From: Metallyticus violacea
Lineage: Eukaryota; Arthropoda; Insecta; Mantodea; Metallyticidae
Assembly (NCBI GenBank): GCA_030762175.1
Contig: CM060831.1
Span: 78,374,501 to 78,438,500, forward strand
Direction of reading: 5' to 3'
DNA length: 64,000 bases
Shown: piece by piece, positions 11,922 through 23,639 of the stretch
Numbering within the stretch: the stretch's first letter is position 1
Layout of the letters: each line of letters starts with the position of its first letter
Notes under the pieces: model-generated
What the model was told of the DNA's origin: nothing
Databases searched by the model: none
Seen by the model: only the letters and a program-made list of their open reading frames with translations
Position numbers and translations under genes: made by a program

Positions 11922-12377
11922 CGACTGCCGCAAAGAGGGGGCAAGGCATGCATAAGCACGGAGAGAGGTTTGCCAATGTTAGCTCACGAAAGCGCGCTTG
12001 TGTGCAGAATTACTCAATAACGTAAGCAGCAAAACATGAGGGGTGCCTATGTCGATCGTACTCTTTCGTCATAGTACGCAAGTCGTCTTCCTGTATTGTA
12101 TTACGCACAGTACAAGAATATTATGTTTCGGTTGGTCGTGTATTGGTTACGAGAATTGAGTCACCTCGTTCCGAGAGGCCGCTTTCGAGTAGGGGCATCC
12201 TCGTAGCAGCACTCCCGCACGACCGCTCTCGCTTACGAGAACGAGAGAAAACAACCGCCTTTAAATGTGACTATTTACAACGAAACACCCCCATACATAA
12301 TTACAACCATGTGTGACCTTGCACGTAACACTGGGTTTCTCAAAATGATCAATAAGACGAGCATTTAATCTTAAGAG
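11922..12377. repeat. CpG-rich segment flanked by an 11-bp direct repeat
   Basis: ATTCCTCGGCG occurs at about 11913-11923 and again at about 12378-12388. The sequence between is richer in G+C and CpG than the intron around it. There are no terminal inverted repeats, no A tail and no coding frame. It may be an unrecognised insertion or an old CpG-rich regulatory patch. Confidence 0.35.
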
Positions 12378-14768
12378 ATTCCTCGGCGTGGTGTAAACGG
12401 TGTTTTAACCATCTACATATAGTTTATTAGGCAGCAAAAGTGACGAACAAATCAGAGATAAAAAGTTTGACAAATAAGAGTGCTGAATATATGTCATACC
12501 ATTCAGAAGGATGATTATTATTATTGTTGTTTGTTTTTTGTTTTCATGCTTATTATGTTTCCAATGTAAACACAAGTGTAAAACCGCGGGGTTAGCAAAC
12601 TTTCAATTAGCCATTAAATGTTTATTATGTCCAGATAAGTAATTTAAAACGTTTCACTAAATATTTGGATCCCTATACATCCATGGTTTAATTTATGTTG
12701 TGAATAGGTCCTTAATGTTTAGTTAGGAGCACTAAAAGTGATATTTTTTCGTTGTTATCATCAAAGACTCCAAGAATTTGATTTAAAGCAATTGAATTTG
12801 CTCATTGAAATTTTTTGTGCTAAACAAACATTAGTTATCTTTCGCTCCATGGCGAAACCTGTGTAAAGAATTGTCCTCATAATAATATTTCCTGTAAAAA
12901 CCTCAGGACTCCTTTTAGTCTATGCATTACGGTCTTTCTGGAGATGTTTTTTCCTAGGTCACTACAAAAATTCCCCAGCATACTTAGATAACATCAAAGA
13001 GAAACTCTTGCAAAATTATTTGTAGCCATATTATCAAAACGTTCCAAGGCCTTTGTACAAAAATACACGTGCCAAGCACTTTTGCTGAATCTCGTTCACG
13101 GCTGACTTGTCTTGGAACTTTTTGATAGCACCTCATAAAGTATAAAATTCGTTTAAATTGTTTAAATATCAATATCATTACATTCAAAAGCAGTTCAACA
13201 TGTCTAAACACAATAACAGTTTAATATTAAATATTACATTATATATTTAATACATCAGAATATTTACACCATTTTGAACCATTTGTAAACTTTACCAAGA
13301 AGTAACTTTACAGAGAATGAATAAAAAAATCTTGCTTTCAACAAAGAATGAATGACTTTTATGTTTAATGTTTGTACTTTGAACGCTATGAACAGAGCCC
13401 GGAAGTTAGGCAAAATGTATTTTCAATCTGCGTGGATATGTTTAATAATCAGATAGAAATGAACATGCTTCTGCACATTTAGGGTCGGTAGGGCTACTTT
13501 TTATTTAGTCTTTTTTCCTATTTTGGTTTCTGTTGCCTATTTTAAGGTTTAAAACTTTTTTTTGGTAAGGAGGCCGCTTTGGATCGTTATGGACTTTTCT
13601 GAGATTATTTACGCATTTTAAAAAGCACATAAAGAATTTAAATATATCGAAGTGAAAAAGTAATAAAAATTAAATGGCATATTCAACTCATTAAAATATT
13701 TATTGACAATGATCTTAAACATTTATTTCTTTTCAAGCAATCGAAAACTTTCTCCTCAACCTATTCACTTAAGCTCTTTAAATCAAAACTTTCATTAGTG
13801 AAAGGAACGCACGGTTACCTCGGGCATACGAATGCCAGGAAATAGAGAGGATGAGGAAAGTACTGTAGTTTTGAATAGTCCTGGCTAATGACCTTGTACC
13901 TATCAGCGCGAGACAATTATAGGAAATATGTAGTGGTGTAGCTTCTCAGCTCCATAAATGTAACAAACAATTGCAAGCGAGAAAGATGAGAGCGGCACAG
14001 CTGTGCAATAAACCGTCCATACAATGTGTTCAGTACGGAAGTAAGAGATTCAATACTACTTTACTTTTTCTTGATCAACAATTGCATGTTGTCCTGCAAG
14101 GCGAATGTTATGTTATAACTGGTATGCGTCGTTCCGAATTAGCTTGTTTTAAATATGCTCCAATCACTTGAGTGGAACTAAAACGTTCTTTTTCCACGAT
14201 GAAAAATATTCTCTCTGACAAACGGCTGATTATGTTGTTAGTTATAACCAAGAAAAGTAAGCTTAACCTCTTTAATTGCGAATTCCTCACCGAGTTGAAT
14301 GACTTTTAATAAAAGTAAATTTAAAATCCAAATTAGATCTTATTAATTAATTAAATGAAATAAGTTACGCCATTACTGAGTGGCATTAGGAGAAAAAATA
14401 AGAATTCTTGCAATCTATAGGTATCAAAAAGAGAGAAACCACATTTTAAAAGTATTATTATAACTGAGGGTAAACCACAAGAATTAATGGTATACTAATA
14501 ATTAAATGAAATATACAACCACTGTTAGACAAAGCTATACAGTGTGGGTATTTTTTAAATATAACCATGTTTATTTACTTACCCCTGATATCTTTACATT
14601 AACTAAAATAGAAAATAATAACAGAAAGTTTCGAGTTACATTGCGCACTTAACAAGATGATGTTCATATGTTTCAATATAACAAAAACATGTTGCTGTTT
14701 AAAAACAATTTCGATGTACTAAGTAAATATACAGAATCAACGAATAATCGTAAAGTTTCATCAATTTT

Positions 14769-14813
14769 CATTCACTCACTCATTCATTCATTCATTCATT
14801 CATTCATTCATTC
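14769..14813 (+). repeat. (CATT)n microsatellite
   Basis: About ten CATT units interrupt the left foldback arm. Confidence 0.95.
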
Positions 14814-14866
14814 TTTTTTTTGAATTTACGGATGCTCTTTAACAACTCAGGTCATCAACGCTCAAT
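14812..14866 (-). mobile_element. SINE-B 3' fragment
   Basis: ACGGATGCTCTTTAACAACT and CAGGTCATCAACGCTC are the 3' end of SINE-B read on the minus strand. This 50-bp scrap lies within the foldback arm. Confidence 0.75.
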
Positions 14867-15119
14867 TTTCTTGGCTTTGAAATTTAATTTAAATGTTATT
14901 TATTAAAAAATATAACACAAACGTTTTCTGAAGGTTATTACAGAGCGGTCTTACATGCAAATATAATTTTCACACACATATTAGATTAATATTTCACATT
15001 TACTATCTTCCCGACGATACTTCTGTTGAATATAAAACATAAGCATCATTATAAATACAGTTTATATGCTGAATTAATTTATCGTTTTATTTTAAAAAAT
15101 ATAGTGAAAAATAAAAGCG

Positions 15120-15965
15120 AGAGCACTTTTTAAATGCCCGTTTTCAAGTATACCTCTCTTTACCCCTAACAGTTAAATTTCCCTAATTTTCATAAACAAT
15201 TTCTCTTATTTGCTTAAATGGTATACACCGAATTTTGTTGCGAAAAAATAAACATTGGATTTCAGGTAACTTCTTATTTTTCAGAAAATACTTTTGTTAT
15301 TCTTTTTAAATGTAATATATGGAGTTTCGTTTCGGGAAAAAAAAAAACATATTGATGCTACTGGAGCGATTTTTAAATTTTAGGGTACAGGTAAACCCAC
15401 CCCCTCTACTAATAGTTCGATTTCACTGATTTTCAGGAACTAGCTTTTTTCTCCTTTATTTAATTTAAATGGCATATACGGAGTTTCATTGCGAAACAAA
15501 TATTCATGCTGCTAGAGCGATATATTTTTTTAATTTTGGATAAACCCCTCCCCCTGCTAATGTTCATTTTAAATGATTTTCAGAAACTATTTTCTTATTT
15601 TATTTCTATGCCATATATTTTGTTTCTTAAAAATAATTACATTGCGGCTGTTAGAGCGATTTTAAAATTTGGGCTTAAGCCCCAAAAGTTTTTCATGTAT
15701 AACTCCCCTGCAAATAATCTGGTAATTTGCAAAAATTATTTTTCTTATTTGATTTAAATTGTGTGTGTGTGCGTGCGTGCGTGTGTATGTGTATTGTGAA
15801 CAAACACAGTTTATTGGAACTGCTAGAGCGATTTTCAAATTTTAGGTTTAAGGTAACCCCCCAGCTCCGAAGGGCCCGATATGCCTGATATTCAGAAATT
15901 ATTTTAAAGCATTTTGAAAGAATGAAGCTATATTGGTGCGCACTGTGAAAAATCTGCTTATTTTT
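15120..15965 (+). repeat. Tandem array of the 140-150 bp foldback monomer
   Basis: Units can be recognised by GAGCGAT near 15365, 15511, 15656 and 15827. Each is followed by a T/A-rich run, CAGGTAAACCCC, GATTTTCAG, CTTATTT and ATGGCATATA. Units are diverged by point changes and small indels. Confidence 0.75.
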
Positions 15966-16159
15966 CGGATATTTTATTTATTCATTTATTTATTTTAGCG
16001 AACTCAGGAGGAATGTACACTATTACTGTTGTCTAATTGAAGGAGTTTTTGCTAATCTATTCAAATATGCACCAATCGTACCTACTAGGCCCCTAAAAAT
16101 TAAAAAAAAAAATCTAAAAATAGGATTATATATATATAACCTGTATTTCTTTAAAAGAA

Positions 16160-16298
16160 CTCCAAAAATTCGAAATGTAGCGAGATAATTGGTGTCTATC
16201 TAAGTGTTTTATTCTTTTTCTGTTTCTTTAGTTATTGTTATTTTAGTTACGTTGTTCATTGTGTTATTTTATTTTCCATTTGTATTATATATATATAT
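16160..16298 (+). repeat. Penelope-like 3' tail copy
   Basis: AATTCGAAATGTAGCGAG, then AGTGTTTTATTC, TTAGTTATTGTTATTTTAGT, GTGTTATTTTATTTTCCATT and an AT run. This is the same tail that follows the GIY-YIG fragment at 32744-32959. Confidence 0.65.
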
Positions 16299-16516
16299 AA
16301 ATTAACACTAAAATAAAAGTAGATAAAGATAACACAGAGAAAGAGTCACACTTGAAACTGCTATACTTCGAACTACTGCGAGTTCTTCAATGGCAAGAAG
16401 CTAGACAAGTCTAGCTTCTTGCCATTGAAGAACTCGCAGTAGTTCGAAGTATAGCAGTTTCAAGTGTGACTCTTTCTCTGTGTTATCTTTATCTACTTTT
16501 ATTTTAGTGTTAATTT
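16299..16516. repeat. Perfect 108-bp-arm palindrome made of Penelope-like tails
   Basis: The arm 16299-16406 is the exact reverse complement of 16409-16516, with only AA (16407-16408) between. I checked all 108 positions by eye. The junction reads AGAAGCTAGAC-AA-GTCTAGCTTCT. The right arm continues in the + direction as the tail family (TTGTTACATTGTTAATAGTG) into a (TA)n run at 16556-16596. Confidence 0.95.
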
Positions 16517-16550
16517 GTTACATTGTTAATAGTGTTTCTTTATTTTTATG

Positions 16551-16555
<5 letters not shown>

Positions 16556-16596
<41 letters not shown>
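16556..16596. repeat. (TA)n microsatellite
   Basis: About 20 AT units close the Penelope-like tail. The same tail ends in AT runs at other copies. Confidence 0.95.
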
Positions 16597-16599
<3 letters not shown>

Positions 16600-18186
16600 T
16601 ATGTGTGTCTGTTCTCTCTCTAGCGGTTGCAATTCTTGTTTTTACTCAACAAAACTCGGCACATAGCATCAGTTAACAAACAATTCGTGGAGTATAGCTG
16701 AATAACTGAAAACCGAAATTAAAAGAGTGAGAGTTAAAAATAAATTTAAAAATCGCTCTAGGGCGCAATTTAATTTTTTTTTAAGGATACTCGATATATG
16801 CCATTAAAATAAAATAAGAAAAATAGTTTCTGAAAATCGGTGAAATCAGATTATTAGGAGTGGGGTTTACCTGAAACTTAAAATTTAAAAATAGATCTAG
16901 GGGCCCGAAATTTAGATTTTTGGCAATGAAATTTGGTATATACCATTTAAATAAAGTAACAATCTCAATTGTTTCAAAATAAAACTACAAATTAATTCAG
17001 CCCATAAAAGTATTTATAACGATACATGTGTTTTATATTTAACAAAAGCATATTATCCTGAAAATATTACTATGAAATAATTTATGTGTTTGATAATTAC
17101 ATAATTACATTTGTATGTAATAACTCTGTAATAACCTTCAGGAAACGTTTTCGTTACATGTCTTTAATATAATAACATTTAAATTAAATTTAAAAGCTAT
17201 TGAAAATCCATATAACTTTCAATTGTATATTGTTGATTATGAATATTAGTGTATACCTTGTGGTTGTTTTTAAATAGTAACATGATTGTGTTTTGTTAAC
17301 GTAATAATTTCTTCTTTCTGTTATTTTCTGTATTTCAGTAAATGTAAAGCTGATATGAAGGGCCCAGTTCATAAACGTAGTTACATTTAAAAGTATTTAA
17401 AAACGCCACACAGTATAGCTTTCTTTGTCTTTTAGTGGTCATATATTTCTTGAATTAATATTATACCATTAATTTTTGTGGTTCAATTTCAGTAATGATG
17501 ATGATAATATCATTATTCTAAAAATGTGATCTCTCTTTTGTAACACACAGATTGTAAGAATTCTTTCACTCTATATTTTTTTTTCAAGTGACATTGAAAG
17601 GGGGGGGGGACAGCAAACCTAGTTAAGTAATACATTATAGCTCAGTTTTTCCTTTATTAGCTAGCTTTATAGTTGTCATGCTAACTAACATACAGTAGTG
17701 CCATAACTTATTTCATTAATTAATAAGGTCATAATTTAGATTTTATATATATATATATTTATATATATTTTTAAAGTTGTTCTACTTGTTGAGCAATTCG
17801 CTTAGTTTACGGAGCTCCTGCGTGACAAACTTTTGTAATTTGCGAACTTCTGGCCTTCACAGATGATCTACATTTCTTACTATTGCGGTCAGCAACAAAT
17901 TAGAAAGTACAGACTGTCAGTAAATTTTGGTCAGAATGGCCTGTATTACCCGGTTAAAGTAAGAGAGGGGGTAACAGTTGTCATTACCTGATAAACTCCT
18001 TTTCTTTTATACTAAAATTTCATTATAAAATAGTTATAGGAGTTTAAAATTATTTCTGATTTTTTAAACACCTTTATTTTAAAGCAATAATTAAGTAAAT
18101 GAAAATAAAATCTATTGTTGCGTTACATCTATAAATAAGCGTTTTAAGCTTTCTCAACAATCGACTCCCCCCTCTTTCTGTTTCAG

Positions 18187-18292
18187 TTGGCAGTTCTGCA
18201 AGAAAGACATGCTTCTCGAAGACATGTTAGACGAAATTACGGCGAACACCATGACTGTTTTGCTGTCTCTGGAACCCTGCATTCCAAAGTGA
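18187..18292 (+). CDS. Pancreatic-lipase-type gene, terminal coding exon (end of PLAT domain)
   Basis: The acceptor is CTGTTTCAG. Phase 2 joining gives Ser, then 34 codons beginning WQFCKKDMLLEDML and ending VLLSLEPCIPK before TGA at 18290-18292. The W-x-F-C near the start and L-x-L-x-P-C at the end match the C-terminal signature of pancreatic-type lipases, where the two cysteines form a disulfide. Here they are 27 residues apart, wider than I recall for the mammalian enzyme. The spliced PLAT region is about 138 residues. A second reading frame through the same bases stays open to 18363, but it would break the phase set by the previous exon. No canonical AATAAA was seen in the following 650 bp, so the 3' end of the mRNA is unplaced. 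Secretion and substrate specificity cannot be judged from this part. Confidence 0.85.
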
Positions 18293-19009
18293 AACCTCTT
18301 TCACTGATCCCAGGAGATTCCATGTCCTCCACTTGTTTCAAATCCGAAGTTAGGCTGGTATGAATGCTCACATTTTGAGCGATTCGTCCTTAAGATAGTG
18401 AAATGTAACTTAGCGATCGATATTCATTTAAATATCTTTGAAGGCATGGCAAGCATTCAAATGATTTATAACATGTGAAATGTGATAATTTTTAAGTAGC
18501 TTTCCAGAAGTGTTTTTAATGAGGCGTTTATTGTTATACTGATCGTGGCATCTGCCCACATGTTGGATTTGCCACTTCGCCTGTTTTCATATACATAATT
18601 TTAGTAAAACAATGTTACCAAACAAATATTTCACCTAAAGATACAATATTCATAATGTTACCACAGATATTTAGATTTCCTTCTGTCTTATTTTTATAGC
18701 ATAAAAACCGCTGCACTTTTATACAAGATCTAAAGATGAAATTGAGCAGGATAATTAACGATATTTTAATGGGCTCTATGGTATTAGAAACAGTTAATTA
18801 GAGGCTGTAATATATTAGATGTTATGAAATATAATAATATAATGGATAGATGGAAAAACTTGTTCATCAATCACTCGTTAGAGTTACCAAAATCAATGTA
18901 GGATGCATGCAAATATTAAATATCTTTGATGTGTCACAAATGTACGATAAATGACATTACTTCCATATAACATATCTTAAGCTTTCACGGCCGGTGTTTA
19001 TAATGTTAA

Positions 19010-19860
19010 AATAAAAACTTCCGGGCTGTGGTGCCATGGTCTTTGCAAAAAACTAAAACAGAGCTTTCGCCGGCTGACTAAGGCCAGCATCATCAGTGAG
19101 GTGAGAACTATATGGTTACGTGGTGTCGTACGGACCGATCGACATCGACGCAGTCGGAGAAGGGGAAGTTGTTACGGAGGACATGTTTCCACACGTTGCT
19201 AAGGCGTTTGATTTGGTTTGTTTATTTACTAACATCTTACACCATCAGCGTCCCATTCTATTCAGGGCGTGAAACGGTCGACAAATTTTGCTGAGAGACC
19301 CCTTCTTTCAGGCTTGAGGTTCTTTATCGTGCCGTAAATGTACGACAGTGGACCCACGGCTTTCGAAGGAAGCCATACTTAGGCTTTTTACGCCCGAAAA
19401 AATCCATCGATCCTGACCGGATTTGAACCCGCGTTTAGGAGGCAGGTTACCACTACACCGCTAGGACCGACTTTGCTAAGGTGAAAACCACTATCTCTAT
19501 TTATATTATAAGGATATTCAACACTTTCCCTTCTGGCCAGATTGAAATGGCTTTTTTTAGCAATCACTTCAATCTTGTCAAAATAAATCCCGTGGCATCC
19601 TGGCTGGGTTTGACGTAAATATCGTTTGTGTCTTCGACTCGTTTTTTAATTGATCTCCCAGTCATGCCAATGTAAACTATCTCACATCCTCAGGAATTCC
19701 GTAAATATCAGTAACTTCAAGAGGTTCTCTACGATCTTTTGCGGGGCGTAGCATATGTCCTAGTTTTGTGGTCGGGGTGAATGTGGTTGTTATGCACTTC
19801 TTCTTTAAAACTCTTGCGACAGGTCTTTTATATAGGGTAGAAAGGTTTTCGGCTGTTTGT
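19010..19860 (-). pseudogene. Penelope-like GIY-YIG relic interrupted by SINE-B
   Basis: Minus-strand frames include CEIVYIGMTGRSIKKRVEDT (near 19690-19630), matching the C-x-x-x-Y-I-G-x-T-x-R core of the GIY-YIG endonuclease at the C-terminus of Penelope-like elements. NINRDSGFHLS follows (near 19500). After the SINE-B at 19205-19472 it resumes as WKHVLRNNFPFS and then a 3' region with AAAGCTCTGTTTTAGTTTTT. Frameshifts and stops disable it. The reverse-transcriptase part was not found. The 3' region 18975-19110 is probably its untranslated tail. Confidence 0.65.
19205..19472 (-). mobile_element. SINE-B copy with target-site duplication
   Basis: Flanked by TTGCTAAGG at 19196-19204 and 19473-19481. 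It splits the GIY-YIG relic, so it is younger than that element. Confidence 0.88.
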
Positions 19861-20700
19861 TAGAACCAGAGGAATTAAGAGATAGTGCGTCTAGGACAAA
19901 CGTCACAATTGATATCTCTACTGTTGTATCCATTGGCAATTACACTTTTCCAAGATATTGACGTCTAGTTTCAAGATGTTCCAGTTCAGTAGTGGACTTT
20001 GCTCTGTGCATTGGTGACTTGACCACAGCACAACAGCCCGGAAAAGTTTAATTTTAACACTTAAAATATTATTTCCAGAACATTTAGGAACGTATTCATA
20101 CACCTTTCTGTTACGAATCTCCTTCCGACTTCCGGTGGATTAATAACGGAGTAATATTTTCCATATTCATACATCGGAGCTTGCGATAGTCCGAGTATTA
20201 AACGCCATAGTCTGACTTAAATTTTAGTTTTATTTTGGCGGTAGATGGAAGACAGACTGTTGTTTATAAATGACTGACTATGGACATGGCTTTTGTGCTT
20301 AGAATTCGTGAAATGAAGTGGCGGAGGAAAACATTGGATATAACTTTAGAAAGCATGGCGACTTACCTTTCACAAATACATATAGATTACTAAAGAAAAT
20401 ACAAAAAGTTCGTCCCAACGTATATGTCGATAAAGCGGTCAGTCAGTTTTGATTGAGAGTTTATTCTAGGGGTTTCTGACCTACATAACATCAGCTAGAC
20501 GTCCTAGCAGCTGTAACCTATCCCTTATGCAGGTTTTTCAAGCTATTGTTTTTAATGTTTTGTATACCGTTCACTTAAAAAGCATGATATAGTAAATTTA
20601 ATAATCATTTAGCATACTACACCCCCAGTTGGTACTGTTAAAATATAACATTAAAATGTCTAAGACATCTAGAAATATCATAAGTAGTAAAAATATTATA

Positions 20701-21656
20701 TAGGATGTTTCAGAAATACTTTTACAGTCTGTGGTGACGGGTTCCTCACACCAAAACAAGAAGAAAACATTTATATGAACATATGTCCGGAAATCCATAA
20801 TTCTGAGTTATTAATGAAAGCTTACTTTAAATCGTTTTAAGGTACAATCTAACAACTTAATTCACTTCAAATTCCCTTTGCTGGTTATTTGAATGTTATC
20901 AATAAAAGTCTTTGATACACTCGTTCTATCCTAGATGACTACGTGTTGCCAAGGAGGCTTATTTTGTCGTTTGGGTTTATTCGTGTTTAATCTGTTTCTC
21001 TTCTTTCACTTATGTTACATGTGGTGTTGTGTTACCAAATCGTGCCCTTGCAAATAAGAAACACTGTATGATTTATGCATGATGGGACTCCAATTCATTT
21101 TAGCGCATTGTTCGAAATGCACTGGAGGATATCTACCATGACAGCTGGATAGGTACGGGAGGACCAGTTCCATGGCCTGCACGTTCCCCCGATCGTAATT
21201 CTTTGTTTTTTTTTCTATGGAGCCACCTAAAACAATTGCTTTATGCAGCAGACATTTCTAATACAGAGACACTTTATCAAAGTGCCATAGAAGCCTGCGA
21301 AACCGTTTGACGTGGTGTGAAAATATTTGAAAGGGTGCGACAGCCCATGATACGACAACTGCATGTGTGTGAAAGCAAGAGAAGGGCATTTTAACATTTT
21401 TAAATTTAATTTCATTTACTTATTTAATTTTTCAGTCAGTTGACATTGTGTTTATTAGGTTTTATTTCTTGTTTTGATAAAATTTCATTAATACCTCAAA
21501 AACTCCGGACATATGTTTATGTAGATCTTTTTTCTTGATTTGATAAACTGCCATTAATAATTAAAAAACTAAGAGTTTCCGGGCACGTGTTTATATGAAC
21601 TGTTTTCTTATTTTGGTGGTTGTAAAGTTTGTAAAAGTATTTAAAAAGCATCCTGT
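20701..21656 (+). mobile_element. Tc1/mariner-like deletion derivative with about 115-bp inverted repeats
   Basis: The left end (AGGATGTTTCAGAAATACTT) mirrors the right end (complement of AAGTATTTAAAAAGCATCCT). The match continues through AAGAAAACA/GTTCATAT-AAC and CCGGAAA. The interior keeps a decayed transposase C-terminal half: DGTPIHF near 21081, GGPVPWP near 21160, then AACETV-like and K-I-F-E-R-V-R-Q-P-M-I-R-Q-L-like segments to about 21390. The N-terminal half is deleted. A second partial copy of the right inverted repeat lies at about 21470-21540. Confidence 0.75.
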
Positions 21657-22410
21657 AATTTTTTACCTTATGGTTTATTGACGCCATAGATGGCATACAC
21701 AGCCCTACAGAAAAGCTTAAAGGAGAAACAATTTTTCCACGCTATATGAGGGGTTCGCACGATTCTATCTGGAAACTTGTTAGGAACCCTAACTGTGTCC
21801 ACGCAGTTACCGCCTGTAGATCCTGGCCTCCTCCTGGAGGTGCCCCCATTGGCCTGTACACCTCCACCTCATAGCAACCATTCACAAATCTAGATTAACG
21901 TGTAATCTAGGAATACTGCCCGCATTTGTTAAACAGTTCACAAAGTTGCGTCTTCCATCGTCTGCACATCTCTAGATCACATCATACTAAAACTTGTGCC
22001 ATAATCTGATCCTACTGTTCAGATAAGTAATCTGTTCAATAAGTACGCAGTTTATTAAGTTTGTGTTATTTTATATAATTATTAGCACACAGATTTATTA
22101 AAGTAAGTTTGCCTATAATGTAAATGTTAAATTTAGTACTCGTTGTTATAACTCATTTGTTATCTCATAGAGTGATTTTCTCTGGTTCCAAGACATTAAA
22201 ATAGTAACTTAAAAAAGTTCATCTGTTTACAGCCCCATTCAATTACAATGTACAAAATGGTGTGCCTGGCGAGTGTGAAAGGAAACGTTAACCAGAAAAC
22301 TACGCTGGAGGAATTCAGATCAAAAAACTTGTAGGTATACTACAGGAAGGAAATCTTGTCATTGTCAAAATTTTCGATACCCTAATAGCACAGGCATACC
22401 CAAAGAGAAA

Positions 22411-22687
22411 ACTGTCACGGGTGTTCGAGGTCGTTAAGGCGCGGATTCGTGAGCAGGAGGTCTGGGGTTCGAATCCCGCCAGGACCGCCCTCCCCGACGG
22501 AGGTTTTTTTTTTCCCAGGTTTTCCTAGTCTTCATAAATGGCAAATGGCGGGGAGGTACCCTAAACTTTGGCCTGGAACGTTTCCTTCCTTAAAAAATCC
22601 TTTCCCAATATATCATTTCATCTCATGTATCACCAGTGCATGATGCCTCAGTGGTAAAAACGGGCGTTAAACACTATTGAAAAAACA
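22411..22687 (+). mobile_element. SINE-A copy with target-site duplication
   Basis: Full-length copy flanked by ACCCAAAGAGA at 22398-22408 and 22688-22698. Its head gives open frames in conceptual translation, but these are not genes. Confidence 0.93.
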
Positions 22688-23639
22688 CCCAAAGAGAGAA
22701 GTAGCCCACTGGAGAACTACTCTCTGTCTATTGGCAGAAACCAAGCAAAGGGAAAGAAGAGGAGAGAGAGACAGGGAAGTGAGAAATCAAGTTCGGAAGA
22801 GAACTGCATATGTATAACATGTCTTACAAATATAATTTACACAGGCATAAGCAAAGAAACCTTAAACAGGAAAACATACAAAAAGGGCAAATATTGACTA
22901 GACATTAAATTATTGGCAGCACTAGTTCTACAATATCGAAAGATTTAAGTACTCTATATGAAACTCAGTTTTAATGGACCTATAATCTGTGCAGCGGTAT
23001 TTCTTTTCCATATATTACAAGGGTGTTAGGACCACTAACATAATTCACACTAAAACAAAAATACATTTCATATTGAAATATAGCTTTCTAATACCTGTAG
23101 TATTAGATTATTTGTACTCAATGATATTCAAGATAATAACAAACAATGCCATTTTCTATACACACCGAACTTTAACATTATATTTTATTTCTTCTCTGCT
23201 AAAGATATTAGGAAATTATTTTATGGACGGTATAAAGCTTTAAATGTATCAGGTTTTATGTGCTGTATGTTATAAAGTTACCCAAGGTTTGCTGTGAAAA
23301 TATGTAATAATTTTTACTTTAGTTTACATAAGATTGTCTTTGAAATGTTGTTAAATATGAGTATATAACTATTTTATGTAAAAAGAGGTTTTGATTCTTA
23401 TATTCATATAATGTCTAATAAAAGTACAAAATGTTATTACTTTATACATTGTGTGTTATTGCATTCTGTTAGTTTTTTGTGTGTTATTTATTGTCCCTTT
23501 AACTCCATTGGTCTCCTCGCGTCGTCTGTACATTTGACTTGAATTCTGTAGATGTAACTCTGAAGAAATGAAATGATTTAATGAAGGGGAAAATGAGCTC
23601 GGAGTCCTTGGCGCCCTAAAGTTATCTGGCATTCGCCTG

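Larger units (their letters stand above)
14325..17745. mobile_element. Foldback-like element with long tandem-repeat-bearing inverted arms
   Basis: The outer left arm (from about 14325) and the reverse complement of the right arm (to about 17745) align over about 1 kb. Shared anchors in the same order include CTTATTAATTAAT, AGAATTCTT-CAATCT, AATTAATGGTAT, ACGTTTTC/CTGAAGGTTATTACAGAG and GCTGAATTAATTTG/ATCG. Inside each arm lies an array of a roughly 140-150 bp monomer (CTAGAGCGATTTTTAAATTT ... TTTCAGAAACTATTTT): about five units on the left and two on the right. The centre holds Penelope-like tails and a perfect palindrome. The plan is that of foldback elements; no transposase was seen. The left arm also carries a CATT microsatellite and a SINE-B scrap. 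Confidence 0.75.
11847..18186 (+). other. Lipase intron (phase 2), 6.34 kb
   Basis: Bounded by GTAAGG and TTTCAG. It holds a CpG-rich segment near 11922-12377 and the foldback-like element at 14325-17745. The stretches 12390-14320 and 17750-18180 are AT-rich with no recognised content. Confidence 0.75.

Noticed and set aside
18187..18363. Alternative open frame through the last lipase exon (LAVLQERHASRRH...)
   Set aside because: It is incompatible with the phase carried from the exon at 11652-11846 and loses the conserved W-x-F-C and L-x-P-C pattern.
22449..22643. 64-codon open frame beginning MSRRSGVRIPPGPP
   Set aside because: It lies wholly inside a SINE-A copy; the Arg/Pro-rich start is the translated B-box region.
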